The position numbers were made by a program, and so were the translations under genes. Positions 7,563-15,818 of a stretch of 64,000 nt of DNA are shown here, piece by piece (position 1 is the stretch's first letter; the number at the start of each line of letters is the position of its first letter). Source of the DNA: a virus; the IMG/VR virus record IMGVR_UViG_3300025785_001261, positions 22,318-86,317 of that record. One strand, written 5' to 3'. The notes under the pieces were generated by a model, which did not search any database, was not told the DNA's origin, and saw nothing but the letters and a program-made list of their open reading frames with translations.

Positions 7563-9120
7563 ACAACCAAGCCCAGTCATAACTTTTTTTCAAGGCATCA
7601 AAATCACCGCCAACAGCATCGTAGTATTCCACAGCATCTTCTGCACCGCACACACTCCATTCACTGTTTTTTACCGCTCCAGAATCAGTAAGCCACTCAC
7701 GTAACCGCGATTCATTTTCTATATCGGGCAGACTAGCTTTTAATTTCAACACTTCACGGAATGCTGTACGCCAGGTCATCCAGGGTGTGTCATTGTAGTA
7801 GGCTGTTCCGCTCAGGATCGGCACCACTTCGTGTGCATCATCTAGAGTAAAGTCTAGTCCCACACCGGGGTTGGCCAAGACCAAACGACGATTGTAAGCA
7901 ATCATGGCCTGATGACCATAGGTTAGACCGTTGATGGGATTGCGTGCATGGAAGATATAGTGCTTGGGTTCCTGCAATCTATCAGGTTGCCAGGTCCAGT
8001 CAAATGTACCTTCTACACGCAACTTGGCAAATACAGCAAAAAACCAAGGTGTGGTGCTGAGCCTGGCAGCTGCTTGATAGGCTGCCACACGTCCTGTGAC
8101 TCCTGAGCTACGATGTATACGATTGTTGCTGTTTTGAGTAGTTACATTTAGAAATGCCCAGTTCTGATCAGCACCTGGTTCACCGTTGTCAATAAACACA
8201 ATGTCTAGTGGTGGTTCCTGTCCACGTGCATAGCTCTTGTCAATGTAAGGATAATCGTAAATCTGCCGACGTAGATGCGTTTTGGCTTCTCTAGGTACTA
8301 CTGTAACTCCAGCACCACGTGTGAGTGGCACCACAGTTTTAGTACGTTCTTGCCACAAGCTCACTGTGGGTTCAAACACAGTACTACCACCGGTGCTGAA
8401 CATGACCAATGGTGTGACAAACTCGTGCTCCTGTATAGCGGCCACATGAGTATCGTGTGCATGTTCAACCACTGGCATGGGCTTACGTGGTACCATGATA
8501 TTCTCTACGAAGTTAAGTCCATCATACCATTCCAGTAACTTGATGTCTTGGCTACGTTCTAAGAATGTGGGTACATGTACATAAAAGGTGTCACCAAACC
8601 TTTGTCGATCAGATGCAAACACATGTAGCATGCTCTGTTGCCATTCGCTGGGATGCCAAGTAAAGTTGAAATAGGTATAGTCGCATACACTACTAACTAC
8701 CCAGGCATACTCTGACGAAGTCTTGCTCAACAGGCGACGTAGAGTTCCTAAATAGTCGCTTACATAGCGTACTGTGTGCTCACAGGCCACATCAACACCT
8801 TCGCCGTGGTCTATGCCTAGTACTGCGACAGATTCCTTGCGTTTCAGTATTGGATGGTTGTAATTGGTATCGGTATAACCAGCTGTGGGAACCAGTTCGG
8901 TGCCACCATTCTGCTGGTGTTGGCTGGGCCATACATGTCGTTGATGACTCTCCCAGGGCACAGGTTCCCATAAAAAATCAAAGCCCCGATAGTCAGTTAA
9001 ATAGTTGACCCACCAAAAGTATCTAGTACGACTCAATTCCTTAGCCTGATCCAGATCACGAGCCCATCGCTCGTGAGCAAACAAGTTGGGTTTGGGTCCG
9101 GAATAAAATATATCAAACAT
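7519..9120 (-). CDS. Glycosyltransferase-like protein with three internal repeats
   Basis: A 533-residue protein of a type common in large phages. A motif of about 50 residues occurs three times (about 29-80, 133-183, 354-404): [ST]xxYxW.V, then FxFxWxP, then H-V/I-F/W. The third copy aligns with the GT-A-like protein at 23913-24848 (AAAxxSTT, ARNxINGLxYG), but where that protein has IDGDNIPD this one has AVFAKLRVEG, so the metal-binding DxD looks lost. It may be an inactive or altered transferase, or a binding protein. It reads against its neighbours, its ATG overlaps the ATG of the next gene in CATG, and it has its own promoter inside that gene. Confidence 0.6.
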   Translation of the reverse strand: MFDIFYSGPKPNLFAHERWARDLDQAKELSRTRYFWWVNYLTDYRGFDFLWEPVPWESHQRHVWPSQHQQNGGTELVPTAGYTDTNYNHPILKRKESVAVLGIDHGEGVDVACEHTVRYVSDYLGTLRRLLSKTSSEYAWVVSSVCDYTYFNFTWHPSEWQQSMLHVFASDRQRFGDTFYVHVPTFLERSQDIKLLEWYDGLNFVENIMVPRKPMPVVEHAHDTHVAAIQEHEFVTPLVMFSTGGSTVFEPTVSLWQERTKTVVPLTRGAGVTVVPREAKTHLRRQIYDYPYIDKSYARGQEPPLDIVFIDNGEPGADQNWAFLNVTTQNSNNRIHRSSGVTGRVAAYQAAARLSTTPWFFAVFAKLRVEGTFDWTWQPDRLQEPKHYIFHARNPINGLTYGHQAMIAYNRRLVLANPGVGLDFTLDDAHEVVPILSGTAYYNDTPWMTWRTAFREVLKLKASLPDIENESRLREWLTDSGAVKNSEWSVCGAEDAVEYYDAVGGDFDALKKSYDWAWLSSYALIKRNLVPNQ

Positions 9121-10195
9121 GATCAGAATCGACGAAATTTATTATAACACATTCTTGCCTCAAATACAAGCAAATCCTCGTGGAGCCATGCACTGGTTTG
9201 ATCCATTTGGCTCAGTGAGTTTTGAAGATTTGTGTGCGGAACCGGCAGTGGATCATGGGCATGATACTGTCAGGTATCTGTTTTGGGATCAGGAACCGCT
9301 ACATAAAAATACCACAGATCCAACACTATCTCAGTTTGTTATCAACTTCCCCAAGGGACAACGTCACCTAATAACCAGCGAACAGAACAGTGAATTTGTT
9401 GAGCAGGCCTGTGATACTTATGGATTTACTGCCCACTACTACTTCTTTCATGGCTGGGCAGCTTTAGACTGGTTCAGAGGATATGATCGTAGCTTTCTGA
9501 TTCCTCGTGCCAAACGCCGTTCCCCTGGCAAGACTTTTATGAGTCCAAATCGTATTGTATCTGGCATGCGAGATCATCGTGTGCTGTTTCTTTACAATGT
9601 ATTTAAACAGCAACTACAACACAATTATATCAGCGCACCCAGGATTTGCCCATACTCAGGCGAAAACATTCTCGAAATCGCCGCAGGTCATGCCAACACA
9701 TACCCGGACATAAAGGATGTGTTTTCTCAGGTTGAGTTGCCAAGATATTTTGCGGGAGAAGCTCAGCAGGAGATGAGTTCATATCAACTCGGCAACTGGC
9801 AGGAGGCCAGTGATAGTCTAGTGTATGTAGCTACAGAAACAGTATACTATGGCCGTAGGCAACATCTGACAGAAAAAACATTCAAGGCCATGGCATTAGA
9901 AATGCCATTTATTCTGGTGGCTGCAGCCGGTAGTCTGGAATATTTAAAGAGTTATGGATTCCAAACCTTTGGTGGAATCTGGGATGAAAGCTACGACAAC
10001 GAAACAGATCCTGTACGCCGTGTAGAAAAGGTCACACAACTACTAAAAGAGTTGGATTCATTGAATCAACACGACCGCCAACACATACACGATCTTTGTG
10101 TACCCATAGTCGAACACAATTACGTACATTTTTATTCTGGCTCTTTTGAACGTGTATTATGGAAAGAACTCACAGGAATGTTGCATGACTTTTAA
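9119..10195 (+). CDS. Glycosyltransferase-like protein (GT-B-like TEK domain)
   Basis: A 358-residue protein. The C-terminal half carries LTEKTFKAMALEMPFILV, then GSLEYLKSYGFQTF and WDESYDN, a set shared with the genes at 10185 and 21447. The TEK...K...G.P...V arrangement resembles the donor-binding region of GT-B glycosyltransferases such as fucosyltransferase-like families; this assignment is by motif only. The N-terminal half (RYLFWDQEPL) is also family-like. The ATG overlaps the divergent gene's ATG in CATG. It overlaps the next paralogous gene by 11 bases. Confidence 0.6.
   Translation: MIRIDEIYYNTFLPQIQANPRGAMHWFDPFGSVSFEDLCAEPAVDHGHDTVRYLFWDQEPLHKNTTDPTLSQFVINFPKGQRHLITSEQNSEFVEQACDTYGFTAHYYFFHGWAALDWFRGYDRSFLIPRAKRRSPGKTFMSPNRIVSGMRDHRVLFLYNVFKQQLQHNYISAPRICPYSGENILEIAAGHANTYPDIKDVFSQVELPRYFAGEAQQEMSSYQLGNWQEASDSLVYVATETVYYGRRQHLTEKTFKAMALEMPFILVAAAGSLEYLKSYGFQTFGGIWDESYDNETDPVRRVEKVTQLLKELDSLNQHDRQHIHDLCVPIVEHNYVHFYSGSFERVLWKELTGMLHDF
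9141..9169 (-). promoter_or_regulatory. Sigma-70 type promoter inside the neighbouring gene
   Basis: On the minus strand: TTGTAT (9169-9164), 17 bases, TATAAT (9146-9141). It lies within the first codons of the + strand gene at 9119 and would give a short leader of about 14 bases before the ATG at 9120. It explains how the inverted gene can be transcribed. Confidence 0.6.
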
Positions 10196-11261
10196 ATTCG
10201 CTATTCATCCAGGATCGATGCCAAGACGTATGTTGATGAATGCCATGGATGCTCACTCTATACCTTACGAAATACAGTCCATACAGAATAGCATGCCCGG
10301 TACTCCATATTTTGTTACCTTTGATACGTTTGACCACAAATATGATTACATCGCTGCCATACCAGATGCGGTATTCGACCGCGATCTTAGAATTATATTC
10401 TACTATCACGAGGGTGATCATCCAGGTTTCATCCGACAGCGTCTAGACGATCGTTGTAGGCAACATTCACGAAATATAGATTGTTACAGACTGGTCAGTG
10501 CCAATACCTTGGCCGATCAATTGGATCGTTGTTGCTATTTTAATGATCACGAAATGCGGTACTGGTTAGGCAATAGATCCACCCAACCATTGGAAATCCA
10601 TAATCGTCCCAGACCATTTGAGTTTACAGCACTGAGTCGTACACACAAATGGTGGAGAGCCACAGTCATGACTGATTTAAAATTGCGCGGGCTGTTAGAT
10701 CATAGTCAATGGAGCTACAATACACTGTTGGATCTAGGTCAGGACAAGGAAGTTGATAATCCCATTGAGCTAGGCAAAATTTTTAACTATCACCTGGATC
10801 AATTCATATCGGCCGGGCCTTACACTTGCGATGACATGGACAGCGATAGTCATAACAACCATTCGATTCTGGTTCCAAAACATTTTACTGAGTCCTATTG
10901 TAGCATAGTGTTGGAGACTTTTATTGATATTGAAAATTCAAATGGCACTTTCCTGACCGAAAAAACTTTCAAGTGTATCAAGCACGGACATCCATTTGTA
11001 TTGATAGCACCGCCGGGCAGCTTACAACTTCTGCGCGACATGGGGTATCGTACCTTTGATCATGCTATAGATAATTCTTACGACTTGATAAAGGATCCTA
11101 CCGAGCGCTGGCTCAGTATTGCCAAAACTATTGAAAAATTACAGGCCCAAGATATGCAGGTCTGGTTTGAATCGTGCAGAGAAGATCTAGAACATAACCA
11201 ACAGTTATTCTGTGACAGCAAGGCTGACAGATTAAATACCCTTATTGAAAGACTACAATGA
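10185..11261 (+). CDS. Glycosyltransferase-like protein (GT-B-like TEK domain)
   Basis: A 358-residue paralogue of the preceding gene. Shared features are FLTEKTFKCIKHGHPFVL, PPGSLQLLRDMGYRTF and a following DNSYD. I place the start at the ATG at 10185, overlapping the previous stop by 11 bases; the frame is open slightly further up. The two adjacent copies probably arose by duplication and have diverged strongly in their N-terminal halves, consistent with different acceptors. It shares ATGA with the amidinotransferase gene. Confidence 0.6.
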   Translation: MTFKFAIHPGSMPRRMLMNAMDAHSIPYEIQSIQNSMPGTPYFVTFDTFDHKYDYIAAIPDAVFDRDLRIIFYYHEGDHPGFIRQRLDDRCRQHSRNIDCYRLVSANTLADQLDRCCYFNDHEMRYWLGNRSTQPLEIHNRPRPFEFTALSRTHKWWRATVMTDLKLRGLLDHSQWSYNTLLDLGQDKEVDNPIELGKIFNYHLDQFISAGPYTCDDMDSDSHNNHSILVPKHFTESYCSIVLETFIDIENSNGTFLTEKTFKCIKHGHPFVLIAPPGSLQLLRDMGYRTFDHAIDNSYDLIKDPTERWLSIAKTIEKLQAQDMQVWFESCREDLEHNQQLFCDSKADRLNTLIERLQ

Positions 11262-12277
11262 TCAACAGCTATACATCCTGGCAACCACTTGAAGAAGTCA
11301 TAGTGGGGCGTGCCTACACACCGGACTACTTTGACTTTATTGACAATGCGCAGGTACGCAATCAACTGCAACAGATCCTAAATGAAACTGCCGAAGATCT
11401 AGATAATCTACAGCGTACTATTGAAATCTATGGTGCTCGGGTGCGTAGACCTAATCTGATGGATCGACATCAATTTCAACAGAGTCAGTTAGCAGGACAA
11501 GGTGCTCCATTACCTCCTCTTACTCCTCGAGATTGGCAAATCAGTTTAGGACAAAAACTCCTACGGGTACTTCCCATGAAAGAACTGGACGATATTTGCA
11601 AGGACTATGCCGATCAAGTGGTCAATCCACACGGTGCTGATTGGGATCCTGGCTGCATATTAAATGGTGCAAGTGCATCGTGCATCGTGCGTGTAGGACG
11701 CGATGTGTTTTTTGACAACAGTGATTTTTTGCGTCCTGATCAAACACGCTGGATCGTAGACAACTGCTTGGGTCCAGAGTACAGAATACATGAAGCTGTG
11801 ACCGACGGTCATGGGGATGCTGTGTTTGCCATACTCAAACCCGGAGTAATTCTTTCAAGCAAACACGACATGCATCTGCATCTAGCAGAAGACTTTCCTG
11901 GTTGGGAAGTGTTGAAGATCTGGGATAGCAGTATCTGGGCTGCTATGGAAGTGGGCAAGTTCAAGTATGAAGAAAGTCCCGGTGCCTGGTATGTGCAGGG
12001 GCAAACACCTACTCCTGAGTTTACCACCTTTGTGGATACCTATCTGAACAAATGGACCGGCTTTGTGGCCGAAACAGTATTTGATGTCAACTGCCTGGTG
12101 TTGGACGAAGAAAATGTGATTTTTAGCGCCTACAATAAAAATGTATTTGATTTTTGCAAACGACATAGAATCAATCCCATCATCAGCGAACTGCGTCATA
12201 GCTATTTCTGGGACGGTGGCATTTCGTGTTGTACACAGGATCTGCGCCGCAGCGGCGGATTAGAAACTTATCTTTGA
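11258..12277 (+). CDS. Amidinotransferase family protein
   Basis: A 339-residue protein of the arginine:glycine / inosamine amidinotransferase family. It starts SWQPLEEVIVGR, has WDPGCILNGASASCIVR and GHGDAVFAILKPGVIL as the equivalents of the acidic and His catalytic segments, and ends with GGISCCTQDLRRSG, where Cys324 or Cys325 sits at the usual place of the catalytic cysteine. These enzymes move an amidino group from arginine to an amine, making a guanidino compound. Next to an aminotransferase and transferases, a guanidino sugar or cyclitol is a reasonable guess. A hydrolase of the same superfold cannot be excluded. Confidence 0.8.
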   Translation: MINSYTSWQPLEEVIVGRAYTPDYFDFIDNAQVRNQLQQILNETAEDLDNLQRTIEIYGARVRRPNLMDRHQFQQSQLAGQGAPLPPLTPRDWQISLGQKLLRVLPMKELDDICKDYADQVVNPHGADWDPGCILNGASASCIVRVGRDVFFDNSDFLRPDQTRWIVDNCLGPEYRIHEAVTDGHGDAVFAILKPGVILSSKHDMHLHLAEDFPGWEVLKIWDSSIWAAMEVGKFKYEESPGAWYVQGQTPTPEFTTFVDTYLNKWTGFVAETVFDVNCLVLDEENVIFSAYNKNVFDFCKRHRINPIISELRHSYFWDGGISCCTQDLRRSGGLETYL

Positions 12278-12287
12278 TCTCAAAACA

Positions 12288-12569
12288 GTGCGGGCCATAG
12301 TAAGATTTTTCAAAGAAAGTCATCAGCGTAGTCCGCATGTGTTCTGGCTGGATCTAGCCAGTACCATACTGACCATGATAGCCAGTCTCAGCTTGGCTAT
12401 CACAGCCCGAGCACCACACATGGAATATATCTATCCCGGCTACTTCCTGGGCAGTTTGATCAGCATCTATACCGGTTATCGTCGACACAGCCCCTGGACT
12501 GTAGTCTTGTGCAGTTATTTCTGCGTGATGAACATTGCTGGATTTAGTAGGGCCGCTGGTTGGATCTAG
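12288..12569 (+). CDS. Small integral membrane protein
   Basis: A 93-residue protein with GTG start, ten bases after the amidinotransferase. Three hydrophobic segments are visible (about 21-41, 47-63 and 69-89), separated by short polar loops with Arg/Lys. No family recognised. It is last in the + strand run and converges with the carbamoyltransferase gene with one base between stops. Confidence 0.6.
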   Translation: MRAIVRFFKESHQRSPHVFWLDLASTILTMIASLSLAITARAPHMEYIYPGYFLGSLISIYTGYRRHSPWTVVLCSYFCVMNIAGFSRAAGWI

Positions 12570-12570
12570 C

Positions 12571-14022
12571 TCAACTGCATACAGTTATACCGTAAAGATC
12601 CTGGAATCTATCAGCGTCGCTGCGATCGTTAACCATAGGCTCACCTCGAATATTAAGGCTAGTATTAAGCAGGATAGCACAACCGGTTTTCGCATGCCAG
12701 GCCTCTAAGAGTTGTCTAATTCCGCTATCATCCGGCGGTACAGTTTGTATCCTACTGGTACCATCAACATGGGTAATAGCAGGAAATAGATCAGGACGCC
12801 TGCAACGACCGACGACCTGCATATACCTAGTGTCACAGAAACCACTAGGGATATCAAAATACTCATTAGCATACTCCTCCAAAACAACGGGAGCGAACGG
12901 TCTAAATTGTTGTCTACGTTTGATGGCATTTACACGATCCTTTATATCTGATCCTCGGGGGTCTGCGAGCAGACTTCTATTTCCCAGGGCTCTGGGTCCA
13001 AACTCGGCCCGACCGCTAGCGACACCGACGATTCTATCACTGAGTAAACGATCAAGGCAGGCGCTGACAGGATACGTTCCTGGGATGTTTGTGCCAAGGT
13101 ACGCATTTTGCCAGTTGATCCTGCCTCCGTAGGCCAATGCGGCAGCGCCAAGACTGCTGCCACCGTCACCAGGGCAAGGCATGATCCAGATATTTTCAAA
13201 ATATTCATTTAAGTTTCGATTGGCCAAACAGTTGAGTGCAACACCGCCCTGATATACAAGATTACGACTCCAGCCAAAGGCTCGGGCACGTTGCATAACC
13301 TTATATATCTCTTCTTCAAGAATAACCTGCGCACTAGCAGCTATATCCACATCTCTAGCTGTGGGCAGGAACATGTGATCGATTCCTACATGTAGATTTT
13401 CCTGCAACAGGATCTGCATGGTATCTGTGTGCCTAGCTTCGCCATAGGCACTCATGCCCATCAGTATGTATTCATCTTCCATGGGTCTCAATCCCACACG
13501 TTCTGTGATGGCGGTATAGAATAATCCTAGGCTATAAGGATATCGCTGGCGCCATAGGATATCATACTGAGCTTGGCCATCTACATAGTGTGCGCCCCAA
13601 ATGGTTATGGTATCCCATTCGCCAATGGCATCAATCACGACCACCGTGGCTCGATCAAAACTACTGGTTTGGAAACCAGCAGCCGCGTGGCTCAAATGAT
13701 GACTGTGTGTTGACACAGGAACATTATCAAAAAAGCCATCCAGCTGTTGATCTAGCACTTGATGGGTAGTTAGCTTGTTCCACTCAATGCCTTGTCCTGA
13801 GTACAGTTGACGCAACTGTTTTTTCCAAGGTGTTTCATAATAAGCAATGTGATCAATATGGCGCCCTTGTGCTAGATCAAACAACATGTCTACATTAAGA
13901 TTGGCATCATTTTTGATTTTACTATAGCGTTCGGCATGACCAGCATACACTATGTTGCCGCCAGCATCAATTACTGTAGCAGCAGCGTCATGAAAACCGG
14001 CACTGATCCCTAGGATATTCAT
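12571..14022 (-). CDS. NodU/CmcH-type carbamoyltransferase
   Basis: A 483-residue protein. The N-terminal Kae1-like/ASKHA domain begins MNILGISAGFHDAAA, with the HHLSHA metal-binding segment near 107-112 and VVVIDAIGEWDT following. The C-terminal domain contains EFGPRALGNRSLLADPR and FRPFAPVV, both hallmarks of the family. These enzymes use carbamoyl phosphate and ATP to place a carbamoyl group on a hydroxyl of a sugar or natural product (Nod factor, novobiocin, tobramycin). It is the last gene of the long minus-strand operon and its ATG overlaps the stop of a 33-residue gene. Confidence 0.9.
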   Translation of the reverse strand: MNILGISAGFHDAAATVIDAGGNIVYAGHAERYSKIKNDANLNVDMLFDLAQGRHIDHIAYYETPWKKQLRQLYSGQGIEWNKLTTHQVLDQQLDGFFDNVPVSTHSHHLSHAAAGFQTSSFDRATVVVIDAIGEWDTITIWGAHYVDGQAQYDILWRQRYPYSLGLFYTAITERVGLRPMEDEYILMGMSAYGEARHTDTMQILLQENLHVGIDHMFLPTARDVDIAASAQVILEEEIYKVMQRARAFGWSRNLVYQGGVALNCLANRNLNEYFENIWIMPCPGDGGSSLGAAALAYGGRINWQNAYLGTNIPGTYPVSACLDRLLSDRIVGVASGRAEFGPRALGNRSLLADPRGSDIKDRVNAIKRRQQFRPFAPVVLEEYANEYFDIPSGFCDTRYMQVVGRCRRPDLFPAITHVDGTSRIQTVPPDDSGIRQLLEAWHAKTGCAILLNTSLNIRGEPMVNDRSDADRFQDLYGITVCS

Positions 14023-14120
14023 TTGTAGATAAAGGGATCTCTTTTACGTAGTTCTTTTAACTTGCGACGATAACGTATTTCTAGCATCACACGGTTATAG
14101 ATATTTTTAAACCATTGCAC
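14019..14120 (-). CDS. 33-residue basic peptide ending RDPFIYK
   Basis: A very short gene starting with GTG, overlapping the previous gene by 14 bases and the next by ATGA. It is strongly basic, with a predicted helix (EIRYRRKLKELRK) and the terminal RDPFIYK. I recall similar very small RDPFIY-ending proteins in T4-like phage genomes, which supports it as a gene. Its position among radical SAM genes makes a peptide substrate conceivable, but there is no direct sign. Alternatively it is a small regulatory or membrane-associated peptide. Confidence 0.6.
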   Translation of the reverse strand: MQWFKNIYNRVMLEIRYRRKLKELRKRDPFIYK

Positions 14121-14790
14121 GTTGCTTCTCCTCTAGTATAGGATCAAACAAAGGCAAAGCACAAAAGGTCACTGTGTCTTTGGGTATGACTGTGGCCCGA
14201 CGAAAAGCCACAACTGTTTCCAAGTTATAGTAGTTGTACCTTGTATCAATTGCTTGTGTCCATTTGAGTCCAGTTCCAATACCGGTGCCATTTACTATGT
14301 CATAATTGGGTTCAACGGTACCAGCAAATTCATTCCAATCAACAGGCCAATCCATGAGATACGGCAAAATCAATAATCGCCAACCTGGTGCCATGCGGGC
14401 ACGCCAGGGCCAATGTAGAAGTCTGACACCATACTCGTATGGACTGAAATCACCTGGTGCCCACTGTCCACGTTCACCACGGTTGGCAAAGCGTGTGCCG
14501 TACAGCATGTCAGGGTGCAAGCGACCACGATTGAAATATGTATCGTAGGTATTGACTTCTTCTGGTAAGGGGATGGTGAATCCCAAGTTAGCCAGGCCTC
14601 TGAATCCCAGACAGTTGCGTATGGTTTGCTGATCAGCTATGTCAATTTCGGCCTTGCGTGCTTTTTGTGCTTTGAACCAGTCTGGCATGTGATTTTGCAT
14701 GGCTGTGGGTGCCGGACAGTTCAAGTACTGTATGGCAGGATCTGTACTGTACTCCCAGGTCAAGTAGTCGTTTACATATATATCATTCAT
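14107..14790 (-). CDS. Conserved phage protein, unknown function
   Basis: A 227-residue protein. The N-terminal region has NCPAPTAMQNHMPDWFK followed by TIRNCLGFRGLANLGFTIPL, a layout (PxWFK...TxxxCxGFxxxxxxGxxIPL) I know from an uncharacterised phage family. The middle has several Trp-rich segments. No catalytic motif recognised. It overlaps its neighbours on both sides and belongs to the long operon with radical SAM and transferase genes. Confidence 0.65.
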   Translation of the reverse strand: MNDIYVNDYLTWEYSTDPAIQYLNCPAPTAMQNHMPDWFKAQKARKAEIDIADQQTIRNCLGFRGLANLGFTIPLPEEVNTYDTYFNRGRLHPDMLYGTRFANRGERGQWAPGDFSPYEYGVRLLHWPWRARMAPGWRLLILPYLMDWPVDWNEFAGTVEPNYDIVNGTGIGTGLKWTQAIDTRYNYYNLETVVAFRRATVIPKDTVTFCALPLFDPILEEKQRAMV

Positions 14791-15818
14791 AACAGATCCA
14801 TTTGTTGTTGAGCATATCTGGGATCATTCCAGTGATATGTGTATTCTGCTCGGGCACTACTAGTGCGTATCTCGGTTACATCCAATCTGGAAGCCAGCAT
14901 GTTCCATATTTGCACATAATCTTCTGTTCCAAAACTGCGTATCAAATTTACCTGGCCTATCTGCGGATGACCAATGGTAAGGGTTTTGTCTTCAGGATCA
15001 AATCCATTGGTTACTAACCATTCACGAAATTCAGCCAGTTGGCGGATTTGCCAATCATGTGCTCCAGGATCTCTGGCCCATTCAATGTCAAAATCGCCAG
15101 CAGCTTCGGTTTGATTTTTCAAGGTAGTTGTTGTCAACTCGTTGATCCTACTGTCGCGGCCTTCGTCCTGGAACACTTCCCAGTGATGCTTGCCTACGGC
15201 CTTGTTGACTCCTACATATACTCCACCCATTTTCCGATTGATTGTTTCAATTCCAAACAGTTCATAATCGGCTTCGTCCAATACAAAACGTGGAGCATTT
15301 AGCCAACACATGAGTTGACTGGGTCTCATCCATTCGGGTGCGGTGTGTTTCTTGCGCCAACTCAAGGCCCAGCTTTCAAATTCATGACACAGGAGATTCA
15401 GTTGTCGTATGTGCCAGCGCACCGATGCATCTGCATCACGATAAAAATGACTTATACGTCCGCTGACACCTTGAAGATCTTCAAAATATCTGTGAAGATG
15501 ATTGAACCGTTCGCGTACAATGTTCATGTCATGGTCCATCACAGTATCCAACGTAAACACATCATCAATGGTATAACCTATATTGGCTGAATTTATTTCG
15601 GCAATTGAATTGTTGATTTGACCACAAAGATAATCACCGTTTCTTTCAGAATCAGGAAATCCCATGAAACAGTAGTTTTTTTCTAAATGATATTGGTCAC
15701 GTATCAAATCATTCAAGGCTGCCAACCATTTACGACTGAGACTGCTATCCCATACATTGATGTAGATGGTGAGATCTTCCAGATCTATTTCTACAACATC
15801 AAGTAACGATTGATTCAT
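14787..15818 (-). CDS. Conserved phage protein, unknown function
   Basis: About 343 residues. I use the ATG at 15818; an in-frame GTG four codons further up is possible. Recognisable segments are KWLAALNDLIRDQYHLEKN with YCFMGFPDS, LNLLCHEFESW and PEWMRPSQLMCWLNAPRF. These are conserved in uncharacterised proteins of large phages, in my recollection near radical SAM genes. It is helical overall with no clear catalytic motif. It overlaps the upstream radical SAM gene by 20 bases and the downstream gene by four. Confidence 0.65.
   Translation of the reverse strand: MNQSLLDVVEIDLEDLTIYINVWDSSLSRKWLAALNDLIRDQYHLEKNYCFMGFPDSERNGDYLCGQINNSIAEINSANIGYTIDDVFTLDTVMDHDMNIVRERFNHLHRYFEDLQGVSGRISHFYRDADASVRWHIRQLNLLCHEFESWALSWRKKHTAPEWMRPSQLMCWLNAPRFVLDEADYELFGIETINRKMGGVYVGVNKAVGKHHWEVFQDEGRDSRINELTTTTLKNQTEAAGDFDIEWARDPGAHDWQIRQLAEFREWLVTNGFDPEDKTLTIGHPQIGQVNLIRSFGTEDYVQIWNMLASRLDVTEIRTSSARAEYTYHWNDPRYAQQQMDLL

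Noticed and set aside
12705-13208. Two hydrophobic alternate frames (12705-12929 and 12942-13208) inside the carbamoyltransferase gene
   Set aside because: Both overlap strongly conserved catalytic regions (for example the FGPRALGNRS segment), so they are most simply shadows of the real frame.
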